NCBI GenBank assembly: GCA_964415525.1
Contig: CAYQAS010000159.1
Coordinates: forward strand, 1 to 8,225
Origin: CAZPUI01 sp964415525
GTDB lineage: Bacteria > Acidobacteriota > Holophagae > Holophagales > Holophagaceae
Direction of reading: 5' to 3'
Length of the DNA: 8,225 nt
A program made the translations under genes and the position numbers. The number at the start of each line of letters is the position of its first letter. Position 1 is the first letter of the stretch. The notes under the pieces were generated by a model. It was given only the letters and a program-made list of their open reading frames with translations, searched no databases and had not been told where the DNA came from. Positions 1 to 6,074 of the stretch are shown here, piece after piece.

Positions 1-1
1 T

Positions 2-724
2 GTCTACAATTTGGGTTTGTTGGGAATACACCCGCGCGAGTTGGACGCCATTGTATTAAGTCATGGCCATTATGATCACACCGGCGGCTTGCCTGCGGTT
101 TTAGCTATGGCCGGCAAAAAAATACCGGTGTTCAGTCATCCTGATATTTTTAGCAAACGTTATTCTGTAGCAGCAAATAATTGCCGTTACGTTGGCGTTC
201 CTTTTACGCGTGAGCACCTGGTTCATCTGGGAGCGGATTTTCGCAACGTTGAAGAGCCGATGGAGTTGGTGCCGAATTTATGGATCAGTGGACCAGTGCC
301 GCGTGAAACCAATTATGAAGAGGGCGATTCGCGTTTGGTAATTCCGGAGGATTCTGAAACGGGGGCCTGCTGTGCCGGGACTGCATTTCAAAAAGACCCA
401 TTATTGGATGACATGGCAATTTATGTCCGCTGTTCTAAAGGACTGGTTGTGCTTGGCGGTTGTGCTCATTCCGGCATTATCAACATGGTAAATCACGGTC
501 TGAAAGTCACAGCCTCAATTAAAGTGCATGGATTGCTTGGTGGTACTCATTTGGGACCGACACTGGAGCCACAGCAAAATGCGACATTGGCAGCACTCGA
601 ATGGTTTAATCCGGACTTTATTGCCTCAAATCATTGTACCGGTTTTGCTGTGATGGCCAGGTTGGCGCAGACGTTCGGCAAAAAATTCATCCCTGCATTT
701 TGCGGTACGACTATTGATTGTTAA
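2..724 (+). CDS. MBL-fold metallo-hydrolase, 5'-truncated by window edge
   Basis: The reading frame is open from base 2, so the gene starts upstream of the window. About 240 residues plus a TAA stop are present, and perhaps 30-40 N-terminal residues are missing. The metal-binding motif SHGHYDHTGG (His-x-His-x-Asp-His, codons near 59-88) is the hallmark of the metallo-beta-lactamase fold. Further candidate metal ligands are the His of GGCAHSG (467-469) and the His of SNHCTGF (632-634); GGTHLGP (His at 548-550) lies between them. The overall pattern, including VPRETNYEEGD, resembles the COG1237 family, whose archaeal member is named for a dihydropterin/ribofuranosyl-aminobenzene phosphate synthase step in methanopterin synthesis. 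In Firmicutes the substrate is generally unknown, so I call only a cytoplasmic metal-dependent hydrolase. No signal peptide can be judged because the N-terminus is absent. A strong terminator follows 27 bases after the stop, so this is the last gene of its transcript. Confidence 0.9.
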   Translation, partial: VYNLGLLGIHPRELDAIVLSHGHYDHTGGLPAVLAMAGKKIPVFSHPDIFSKRYSVAANNCRYVGVPFTREHLVHLGADFRNVEEPMELVPNLWISGPVPRETNYEEGDSRLVIPEDSETGACCAGTAFQKDPLLDDMAIYVRCSKGLVVLGGCAHSGIINMVNHGLKVTASIKVHGLLGGTHLGPTLEPQQNATLAALEWFNPDFIASNHCTGFAVMARLAQTFGKKFIPAFCGTTIDC

Positions 725-750
725 TTGCCGAAACGAATAAACATAACCGT

Positions 751-797
751 AAAGATGTGATGCAATGCCATATTGGCAGCAAATCACATCTTTTTTT
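751..797 (+). terminator. Rho-independent terminator of the MBL hydrolase gene
   Basis: An 11-bp perfect outer stem (AAAGATGTGAT at 751-761 with ATCACATCTTT at 783-793) encloses a second 5-bp hairpin (TGCCA 766-770, TGGCA 774-778, loop TAT). The two stems are separated by a symmetric GCAA/GCAA internal loop. A run of seven T (791-797) follows immediately. It sits 27 bases after the hydrolase stop codon, as expected for a terminator on the plus strand. The A-run on the left arm is short, so activity on the minus strand is less likely. Confidence 0.85.
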
Positions 798-935
798 GCT
801 GATTTTGCACAAAGACATACTGGATTTGATTTTATCATATACAATAATAAAATAATATATATTATACTAGTATATTAAAATATATTAAGTATATATTAGA
901 TTATTTGATAAACTGTTAAATCTTTATTATCATTG
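798..935. other. AT-rich non-coding spacer between two terminators
   Basis: This stretch lies between the terminator of the hydrolase gene and the terminator of the convergent RDD gene. From about 830 onward it is almost entirely A and T, with many TATATTA-like units and a 12-bp perfect palindrome TATACTAGTATA at 863-874. I see no credible coding sequence, ribosome binding site or structured RNA in it. Promoter-like -10 words occur by chance in such sequence and are not called. Confidence 0.6.
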
Positions 936-976
936 AAAAAGTGCCAACTGATCTGATGATCATGTTGGCACTTTTT
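936..976 (-). terminator. Bidirectional intrinsic terminator, mainly for the RDD gene
   Basis: AAAAAGTGCCAAC (936-948) pairs perfectly with GTTGGCACTTTTT (964-976). The stem continues inward as TGATC (949-953) with GATCA (958-962), a TGAT loop and one bulged T at 963. Read leftward, the stem ends in a run of T, and it lies about 38 bases past the RDD stop codon. The symmetry means it could also stop rightward readthrough coming from the hydrolase gene. Confidence 0.85.
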
Positions 977-1014
977 ACATAGTGCTATGCAGTGGCAAGT
1001 GGCGGCGATTAGAG

Positions 1015-1470
1015 TCAAAAGGTAGTGTTGGTTTTTTCGCCTTTTACTTTTTTCATAACCAGTGTTTTGGCAATTTTGTCATGCAGGCATTGATTGCGCA
1101 ATGTAATGCCAACCATCATAAAGCCAAAACCGAACGGTAGCAGGGAAATGATTTTTGAAACGTTTCGCACCAAGGCGCGGCCGATAGAGATTCTTTGTCC
1201 AGCCAGATCGGTTACCTGGACTTTAAATAGCATCTTGCCAGGCGTTGCCTGAAGTCGGGAGCTTTCGAATAAGGGCCAATACAGAAAATGAAAACCCAAT
1301 TTCAGATAGGAAGGTAATCCTGTTTGTGCGGCCAAAGCTTCCGGGGAGATTCCACCAGGTAAACCAAGTGACAGATCAATACCAGCTCCGACCGCGCCAA
1401 TGAGCAAAGAATCAATTAAAAAAGCGCAGAAACGTTTAAAAGGATGGCCGTAAGGATGAGTTTGCGACAA
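1015..1470 (-). CDS. RDD family membrane protein
   Basis: A 151-residue integral membrane protein of the RDD family, named for conserved Arg and Asp residues. The N-terminal signature FKRFCAFLID gives Arg13 and Asp20 at the start of the first membrane segment (about 13-35). The C-terminal signature CLHDKIAKTLVMKK supplies Asp131. Other hydrophobic segments lie near 55-72 and 105-127, and QATPGKMLFKVQVTD in the cytosolic loop is typical of the family. Some RDD proteins are implicated in ion or osmolyte exchange, but most have no known substrate and none can be inferred here. The start is TTG (1468-1470), supported by an AAAGGAGA ribosome site at 1478-1485 whose GGAG lies 8 nt from the start. 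Two overlapping TATAAT-like -10 words lie upstream (minus strand, 1518-1528) without a convincing -35. The gene converges on the hydrolase gene and is divergent from bioY; no functional link is evident. Confidence 0.88.
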   Translation of the reverse strand: MSQTHPYGHPFKRFCAFLIDSLLIGAVGAGIDLSLGLPGGISPEALAAQTGLPSYLKLGFHFLYWPLFESSRLQATPGKMLFKVQVTDLAGQRISIGRALVRNVSKIISLLPFGFGFMMVGITLRNQCLHDKIAKTLVMKKVKGEKTNTTF

Positions 1471-1592
1471 AATAAAGTCTCCTTTCTGCAGAGCAGAACT
1501 CGTAATTTTTTTGATTCATTATATTATATTTTGACATAAGCTTGTTATTCTCCTGCCCGATTCAGCTTGATACGAGTCAGCACGCAATAAAC

Positions 1593-1630
1593 AAGTATGT
1601 AAACTGAAAACCATTTATATATTTACAAAA
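1593..1630 (+). promoter_or_regulatory. Second BirA-like inverted repeat upstream of bioY
   Basis: TGTAAAC (1598-1604) and ATTTACA (1621-1627) form an inverted repeat that matches the known BirA half-site TTGTAAACC / GGTTTACAA with one inner mismatch. The 16-nt gap between the half-site cores is the same as in the operator at 1651-1690. The right half contains the -35 hexamer TTTACA, so binding here would compete with RNA polymerase. This is inference: the region is AT-rich and a chance match cannot be excluded. Confidence 0.45.
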
Positions 1631-1650
1631 GAATAGGAGGGCTGTATAAT
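1622..1650 (+). promoter_or_regulatory. Sigma-A promoter of bioY-bioB
   Basis: The -35 box TTTACA (1622-1627) and a perfect -10 box TATAAT (1645-1650) are separated by the ideal 17 bases. Transcription should start near 1657, about 43 bases before the bioY start codon. The predicted start point falls inside the left arm of the BirA-like operator, the arrangement expected for a biotin-repressed promoter. Confidence 0.8.
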
Positions 1651-1690
1651 CCTTTTGTAAACGAAAAACAATTTACTGGTTTGCAAAGGG
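1651..1690 (+). promoter_or_regulatory. BirA (biotin repressor) operator at the bioY start point
   Basis: TTGTAAAC (1655-1662) and GTTTGCAA (1679-1686) form an inverted repeat with one mismatch and a 16-nt gap. Extending the arms to 1651-1663 and 1678-1690 gives 10 matches of 13. The half-sites closely match the E. coli bioO half-site TTGTAAACC / GGTTTACAA. Placement at the transcription start and directly before bioY, a classic BirA target, makes repression by biotinyl-AMP-loaded BirA likely. The right arm runs into the bioY ribosome site (AAAGGGG, 1685-1691). Confidence 0.8.
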
Positions 1691-1699
1691 GCTGTCTAA

Positions 1700-2269
1700 A
1701 TGTCATTAAGAAAGAAAATGTTGGTTTCTCTGTTCGCGGCGTTGCTTTGCGTTAGTTCCTACGTGGTTATTCCGATCGGTCCCGTGCCTGTCACTATGCA
1801 AGTTTTGTTCGTATTGCTGGCCGGCGCCATTCTGGGCGCAGAGATGGGCGCACTTAGCGTTGTGATCTGGATCATGTTGGGAGCTTTCGGCTTGCCAGTG
1901 TTTGCCGGGGGTAAAGCAGGACCGATGGTTCTGTTAGGCCCAACTGGTGGTTATTTGCTCGGGTTTGTAATCTGCGCCTGGATCGTCGGCAGGCTGACTC
2001 GCAATAATGCGTCATCGAAGTTGCGTACTGGCGCCGCAATGCTATTGGGGCTATCGATCGCCTATGCTGTAGGGTTAGCCGGATTCATGGCCAGTTTTGC
2101 TTATTTTTTGCACAAGCCCATGACCATACAACAAGCCTTAACGGTTGCCGTATTTCCGTTTGTGCCGTTTGACCTTGTAAAAGTTGCCCTTGGCGCCTGG
2201 CTGGCTCCGACGTTGATTTCGGCGTTGTCGCGGGCTGGGTTTGTTGAAGGCGGCCACGAGCATGCTTGA
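1700..2269 (+). CDS. bioY: BioY biotin transporter (ECF substrate-binding subunit)
   Basis: A 189-residue, strongly hydrophobic protein of normal BioY length. BioY is the membrane S-component that captures biotin, either alone or with the shared energy-coupling-factor module (EcfT plus two EcfA ATPases). No EcfA/EcfT genes are seen here, so they would be encoded elsewhere. Family motifs are clear: PIGPVPVTMQ (about 25-34), GAFGLPVFAGG (61-71), LLGPTGGYLLGF (78-89) and PFVPFDLVK (153-161). About six membrane helices are apparent. The ATG start has an AAAGGGG ribosome site 8 nt upstream. The gene is first in a two-gene unit with bioB, whose ATG lies inside the last codons of bioY. The promoter and BirA-like operator in front indicate repression when biotin is plentiful. 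Uptake of dethiobiotin as well as biotin is possible but not shown. Confidence 0.93.
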   Translation: MSLRKKMLVSLFAALLCVSSYVVIPIGPVPVTMQVLFVLLAGAILGAEMGALSVVIWIMLGAFGLPVFAGGKAGPMVLLGPTGGYLLGFVICAWIVGRLTRNNASSKLRTGAAMLLGLSIAYAVGLAGFMASFAYFLHKPMTIQQALTVAVFPFVPFDLVKVALGAWLAPTLISALSRAGFVEGGHEHA

Positions 2270-3251
2270 CAAGATAGAGGATTATACAAAAACTGTGTTG
2301 TCAGGAGGAGTATTAGGGCGGAGCGAGATTTACGAGCTAGCGCGCTTGAAAATAAATGACCTGCCGTACCTGTTTGCGGCTGCCAATTCGATTCGGCAGC
2401 AGTTTCAGGGCGATAAAGTTCATCTTTGCTCGATTTTGAATGGTCGTTCCGGGCGCTGTAGTGAAGACTGTTCTTATTGCGCCCAGTCAGTGCATCACCA
2501 GACGGGGGTTGCTGTCTATCCGCTCATGGATACGCAGGAAATCCTGCGTAATGCAGTAGCCGCCGCGTCAGCAGGGATCAGTCATTTTTCGATCGTTCTC
2601 AGCGGCGGCGGTGTTGATCAAGCGGAGGAAAAAGAAACTTTTGCCCGAATTATTGAAGCCTATCAGTTAATCCGCGCAAAAACCAACTTGCGACTTTGTG
2701 CATCGCTCGGGTCATTGACGCTGGAACAGGCACGGCAGCTCAAAGCGGTTGGCGTCGAACGCTATCATCATAATGTGGAAACCAGCCGGGATTTTTATCC
2801 TGCTATCTGTCGGACACATACTTACGAAGACAGGACACGCACCGTCGGGGTGGCGCGAGAGGCCGGACTGGCCGTTTGCTGCGGCGGTATCATCGGCATG
2901 GGAGAGAGCATCAGGCAACGTATCGATATGGCTCTTGAACTACGTGAGATGGGAATCGGCTGCGTACCGGTCAATATATTGAACCCAATTCCCGGAACTC
3001 GGCTGGAATCGATGGAACCATTGCCACCGCTGGAAATTCTAAAAACACTCGCCTTATTTCGTTTCGCCTTGCCGCAGGCTGTTATCCGCACGGCTGGCGG
3101 ACGCGAAAAAAACTTGCGTGATCTTCAGTCTATGGCGCTAATGGGAGGCGCAAACGGAATGTTGGTCGGGGGCTATTTGACGACAAGCGGCAGAGATAGC
3201 CGCTTGGATCTGAAAATGATTGAAGATTTGGGGCTGAGGGTAGCTGGTTAG
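2262..3251 (+). CDS. bioB: Biotin synthase, anaerobe-type
   Basis: Radical-SAM enzyme that inserts sulfur into dethiobiotin to make biotin, the last step of the pathway. From ATG 2262 it has 329 residues, a usual length. The SAM-cluster motif CSEDCSYC gives Cys66, Cys70 and Cys73. Family motifs include YHHNVETS (168-175), GGIIGMGE (208-215), NILNPIPGT (238-246) and LTTSGR (306-311). Against E. coli BioB, Cys146, Cys206 and Arg276 match the sulfur-donor cluster ligands Cys128, Cys188 and Arg260. The fourth ligand, Cys97, falls on Ser110 (SHFSIV), and an extra Cys56 (VHLCSI) stands where E. coli has Ser43. I recall the same Ser in clostridial BioB proteins. The ATG was preferred over an in-frame TTG at 2241 because family alignment begins near it and it overlaps the bioY stop by 8 nt (ATGCTTGA), suggesting translational coupling. 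It is probably BirA-controlled with bioY. Confidence 0.93.
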   Translation: MLDKIEDYTKTVLSGGVLGRSEIYELARLKINDLPYLFAAANSIRQQFQGDKVHLCSILNGRSGRCSEDCSYCAQSVHHQTGVAVYPLMDTQEILRNAVAAASAGISHFSIVLSGGGVDQAEEKETFARIIEAYQLIRAKTNLRLCASLGSLTLEQARQLKAVGVERYHHNVETSRDFYPAICRTHTYEDRTRTVGVAREAGLAVCCGGIIGMGESIRQRIDMALELREMGIGCVPVNILNPIPGTRLESMEPLPPLEILKTLALFRFALPQAVIRTAGGREKNLRDLQSMALMGGANGMLVGGYLTTSGRDSRLDLKMIEDLGLRVAG

Positions 3252-3274
3252 TAAACTAAATGGTATGATGCGGC

Positions 3275-3315
3275 AAAAAGCAACCGTGCTCCTTTTTGTA
3301 AGAGCACGGTTGCTT
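3275..3315 (-). terminator. Shared terminator between convergent bioB and chemoreceptor gene
   Basis: A 14-bp perfect stem pairs 3278-3291 (AAGCAACCGTGCTC) with 3302-3315 (GAGCACGGTTGCTT) around a 10-base loop. On the minus strand the stem runs into TTTTT (complement of 3275-3279), which fits an intrinsic terminator for the chemoreceptor gene ending at 3350. On the plus strand the following T-run is poor (TT then ACTTC), so termination of bioB here is plausible but weaker. Confidence 0.8.
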
Positions 3316-3349
3316 ACTTCTATATGGTTTAATGCGCTAACCGTAAGAC

Positions 3350-5122
3350 TTAGATTCTGAATTTAGACACGGCGATTTGCAGGTCTTGCGCCAATTTTGC
3401 CAAAGCTTGACTAGAAGAGGCGATCTCCTGCATAGAAGCCGACTGCTCTTCAGTGGCTGCCGAAACGTTTTCCGACTCAGCCGAAGCGTCGCGACTAAGT
3501 CCTTCTACGATTCCCACGGCTTCAGCAATACGCTTATTACCTGTTGCGACTTCTGAGATCGCTGTGGCAATCGTTCGGACTTGTGTCAAAACATCGCGAA
3601 CCATAGTGTCGATTTCTTTAAAATTGTTGCCGGCAGCATTGACCAACCCGATTCCTTTGTCAATATCGCTAATCGCGGTATCAATCGCGCCGACGACATT
3701 GCCGATGCTTTGATGGTTTAGGTCAATCAGGTTTTTGATTTGCTGCGCCGCCTGTTCGGACTGCTCGGCCAGTTTACGCACCTCTTCGGCAACAACGGCA
3801 AATCCGCGTCCCTGCTCACCGGCCCGGGCTGCTTCAATTGCCGCGTTCAGCGCCAATAAGTTGGTTTGGCCAGCGATATTGGAAATCAAGTTGACGATTT
3901 CGCCGATCTGCTGTGAACTGGTTTTAAGCTCAATAGCAGCATTTTGCGCCTGCCGGGCGCCGCTGCCGACCGCATCCATCTGCGTCACAGCTTGATTTAC
4001 TTCGTGCTGTCCTTTGTCAGTAACGGTTGCAGTTTGATTTGCCAAATCCGCCATTTGTTTGGTCGTGGCGGCGACCCCGCCAACGGTAGCGGACAGTTCT
4101 TCAACAATGGCAGCTGTGTCATTGACGGCTGCGACCTGTTTTTCAGCGCCATGCGCCACTTGCATGATCGACCCGGCGACATTGTTGGATGCTTCTGCGG
4201 ATTGGTGGGCGCTGGCTGTCAGCTGTTCACTGGACGCTGCGACTTGCTCGGCGGAAGAAGCGATTGTTCTCATCAGTCCACGCATCTGTCGGGTCAGTTT
4301 ATCAAAAGCAGCAGCCATTTCGCCGAATTCATCCTTGCGGGCCAAAAATGCCGGTTCAATATTTTTGGAAAAATCTCCGTTCGCCATGATGCCCAAAGTT
4401 TTGGTTGCTGCATGAATCGGTTTGGCGAACTGTTTGCCCGCCACTGCAGCCAAAATGATCGCCAGTAATAATGCAAACAAACTCAGTCCAACCATTACCC
4501 CGATGTTTTTGCGTAAATCAGTTTGGGCTGCCGCCCGTTTTTTATCCATGACTTTTTCGATATCATCGGTCCAATTTCCCGTTCCTACAACCCAGTCGTA
4601 AGGCTTGAACAACAGAGTATAACCTCGCTTGGGCAATGGCTCTTTTTCATTGGGTTTGGCAAACCAATAATCGGTGAAACCGCCGCCTTCCTTAGCGCCA
4701 TTGGTGAGTAACTCGCGGATAAATAACTTGTCCTTGGCGTCTTTGGCATCGATCCGTGTTTTTCCTTCCTGATCGCGTCCGAGCAGCACCACATTGACGC
4801 CATTGCTATAATCAATCCAGAAGTAGTTTCCATTATCAAACCGCAGGTTGCGGACCAGATCGGCGGCTCGTTTTTTTGCTTCCGCTTCCGGCAGTAATCC
4901 TTTTTGTTGCTGATTATAAAGATCCTGGATCAAACTGACTGTTGATTCGACCTGCAGTTTGATGCTACGGTCAAATTGCTCATAAAGGGAAGCGCGATAG
5001 TCCTGGAGTTCTTTTTGGCTGGTCTGCTGAATGTTATAAATCGCGTAGGCGCCAAGAATGGATAGGGACAGCAACGTGACCAACGACATCGCAAGTACCA
5101 TTTTGAATCGGATCTTGTGCAT
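3350..5122 (-). CDS. Methyl-accepting chemotaxis protein with single Cache sensor
   Basis: A 590-residue transmembrane chemoreceptor. Domains in order: membrane helix 1 (about 8-29); an extracytoplasmic sensor (about 33-200) with FDNGNYFWIDYSNG (95-108) and KPYDWVVGTGNW (173-184), typical of the single-Cache type 2 fold that often binds small organic acids; membrane helix 2 (about 207-229); a HAMP linker (about 228-281); and a long cytoplasmic coiled-coil signalling domain. The highly conserved tip, around ISNIAGQTNLLALNAAIEAA (413-432) through GRGFAVVAEEVRKLAEQ, contacts CheA and CheW. ATEEQSASMQEIA (556-568) resembles a methylation region. There is no C-terminal NWETF-like tether for CheR/CheB. 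The ATG start has a strong AAGGGGGA ribosome site about 6 nt upstream. No other chemotaxis or flagellar gene is near, so it is an orphan receptor; its ligand cannot be told from sequence. No convincing promoter was found for it in 5123-5280. Confidence 0.93.
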   Translation of the reverse strand: MHKIRFKMVLAMSLVTLLSLSILGAYAIYNIQQTSQKELQDYRASLYEQFDRSIKLQVESTVSLIQDLYNQQQKGLLPEAEAKKRAADLVRNLRFDNGNYFWIDYSNGVNVVLLGRDQEGKTRIDAKDAKDKLFIRELLTNGAKEGGGFTDYWFAKPNEKEPLPKRGYTLLFKPYDWVVGTGNWTDDIEKVMDKKRAAAQTDLRKNIGVMVGLSLFALLLAIILAAVAGKQFAKPIHAATKTLGIMANGDFSKNIEPAFLARKDEFGEMAAAFDKLTRQMRGLMRTIASSAEQVAASSEQLTASAHQSAEASNNVAGSIMQVAHGAEKQVAAVNDTAAIVEELSATVGGVAATTKQMADLANQTATVTDKGQHEVNQAVTQMDAVGSGARQAQNAAIELKTSSQQIGEIVNLISNIAGQTNLLALNAAIEAARAGEQGRGFAVVAEEVRKLAEQSEQAAQQIKNLIDLNHQSIGNVVGAIDTAISDIDKGIGLVNAAGNNFKEIDTMVRDVLTQVRTIATAISEVATGNKRIAEAVGIVEGLSRDASAESENVSAATEEQSASMQEIASSSQALAKLAQDLQIAVSKFRI

Positions 5123-5289
5123 GAAGAGTCCCCCTTCTTTTGTTCCATTCCGCTATTGCGTGCCGTGTTGTGACAAAAGATTAATGAACAACCGATAATT
5201 TTATATATAATTCTGAGAACATCTGGACTTTTCCTGCTGTTTAGTTTGGTAAGTTAAGAAAACTATCGTGGCCGAAGCCGTTGTTGTGC

Positions 5290-5319
5290 TTGAATCAAAA
5301 CGGCGGAACGCTATATAAT
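5290..5319 (+). promoter_or_regulatory. Candidate sigma-A promoter of the exonuclease gene
   Basis: TTGAAT (5290-5295) and a perfect TATAAT (5314-5319) are 18 bases apart. The predicted start near 5326 leaves a leader of about 36 bases before the ATG at 5362. The position also argues against translation beginning at the in-frame TTG at 5281, which lies upstream of this promoter. A Fur-box-like sequence overlaps the -10 and start point. Confidence 0.5.
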
Positions 5320-5361
5320 AATGAGAATCACAATATCAAAAGAAGTTTGGAAGAAGTTTGG

Positions 5362-5901
5362 ATGTGGAACAGTTTGGATTTTTCCGCTATCGATTTCGAG
5401 ACAGCCAATTCAAATCCCAACAGCGCCTGTGCGCTAGGGATTGCCATTGTGCAGGCTGGGCAAATTGTTGAACAGAAGTCGTGGTTGATTCGCCCGCCGA
5501 CAGCCGAGTTTTGTTTTACTTATATTCATGGAATTACTTGGCGCCAGGTTGCCAATGCGCCTGACTTTGGCGAATTGTGGCCGCAGATTTGGCCGTACCT
5601 CGACACTAATAGGATCGCGGCGCACAATGCTCGCTTTGATCTGAGCGTTTTGTTTGCGCTTATAAAACATTATCAAAGTGGCTATTGGCGCGGCCAGGCT
5701 ATTGATTCGCTAACCGTGGCTCGCCGGGTCTGGCCGGAATTGCCCAATCACCAACTACAGACCGTCGCCGCGCATCTGCGCATTCCGCTCAACCACCACG
5801 ACGCTTCCAGCGACGCCCTTGCCTGTGCAGAGATTTTGTGCCGGGCCGAAAGATTGCAGGTAGGCACGCTGGAAAAAGCGGCCCGCTGGTATGGTCGTTA
5901 G
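5362..5901 (+). CDS. DEDDh 3'-5' exonuclease (DnaQ/RNase T-like)
   Basis: A 179-residue single-domain exonuclease of the DnaQ-like fold. The acidic residues that bind two metal ions are visible: Asp11 and Glu13 in AIDFETA (Exo I), Asp93 in AHNARFDLSVL (Exo II), and His146 with Asp151 in HHDASSDA (Exo III, the DEDDh type). Members remove nucleotides from 3' ends of DNA or RNA. There is no polymerase, helicase or BRCT part, so it is not PolC; it resembles stand-alone proteins annotated as DNA polymerase III epsilon-like exonucleases. Its in vivo substrate is unknown. The ATG at 5362 was chosen because a GGAAG ribosome site lies 8 nt upstream, the fold begins a few residues later (LDFSAIDFET), and a good promoter lies just upstream. 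An in-frame TTG at 5281 would add 27 unrelated residues. It is divergent from the chemoreceptor gene and followed 173 bases later by the phosphorylase gene with no clear terminator between. Confidence 0.88.
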   Translation: MWNSLDFSAIDFETANSNPNSACALGIAIVQAGQIVEQKSWLIRPPTAEFCFTYIHGITWRQVANAPDFGELWPQIWPYLDTNRIAAHNARFDLSVLFALIKHYQSGYWRGQAIDSLTVARRVWPELPNHQLQTVAAHLRIPLNHHDASSDALACAEILCRAERLQVGTLEKAARWYGR

Positions 5902-5969
5902 CTAGAGTGCTTATTATCCGAATCGGTTTCTATGCCGATAATATACTAGCAGGGATGGGGATTATTTCC

Positions 5970-5999
5970 TTGCACGGTAATGGCAAAATACTATATGAT
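5970..5999 (+). promoter_or_regulatory. Possible promoter of the phosphorylase gene
   Basis: TTGCAC (5970-5975) and TATGAT (5994-5999) are 18 bases apart and would start transcription about 70 bases before the glgP start codon. The match is moderate. Since no terminator is seen after the exonuclease gene, readthrough from upstream is also possible. The remainder of 5902-6074 shows only a weak hairpin (ATCGG 5922-5926 with CCGAT 5935-5939) without a T-run. Confidence 0.35.
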
Positions 6000-6074
6000 T
6001 GTCACATTGTATTACAAATTAAGAATGATTCGTTGTGCACTGCTAACTATATTGCCGGGAAGGAGGCGTTCTGA

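Noticed and set aside
626..844. A 72-codon minus-strand frame across the end of the hydrolase gene and its terminator.
   Set aside because: It would run through the terminator hairpin and antisense to conserved hydrolase codons; no ribosome site or motif.
1531..1559. A perfect TTGACA (1531-1536) on the plus strand as a possible bioY promoter.
   Set aside because: No acceptable -10 lies 16-18 bases downstream (the sequence there is GC-rich), whereas TTTACA-17-TATAAT at 1622-1650 is far better.
2241..2261. An upstream in-frame TTG start for bioB.
   Set aside because: It would lengthen the overlap with bioY and add seven residues not expected in the family; the ATG at 2262 gives a standard coupled overlap.
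3944..4468. A 174-codon plus-strand frame opposite the chemoreceptor gene.
   Set aside because: It is antisense to the conserved signalling domain, is unusually rich in Cys and Gly, and has no family resemblance.
5911..5943. Inverted repeat TATTATC / GATAATA between the exonuclease and glgP genes, considered as a terminator or operator.
   Set aside because: The arms are AT-rich with an 18-base interior, and no T-run follows, so it does not look like a terminator; nothing links it to a known operator.
5838..6074. A 78-codon plus-strand frame (GTG start) ending exactly where glgP begins.
   Set aside because: It begins inside the exonuclease gene in another frame, has no ribosome site at either GTG (5838 or 5907), and its product shows no recognisable motif. 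The abutting stop looks accidental.
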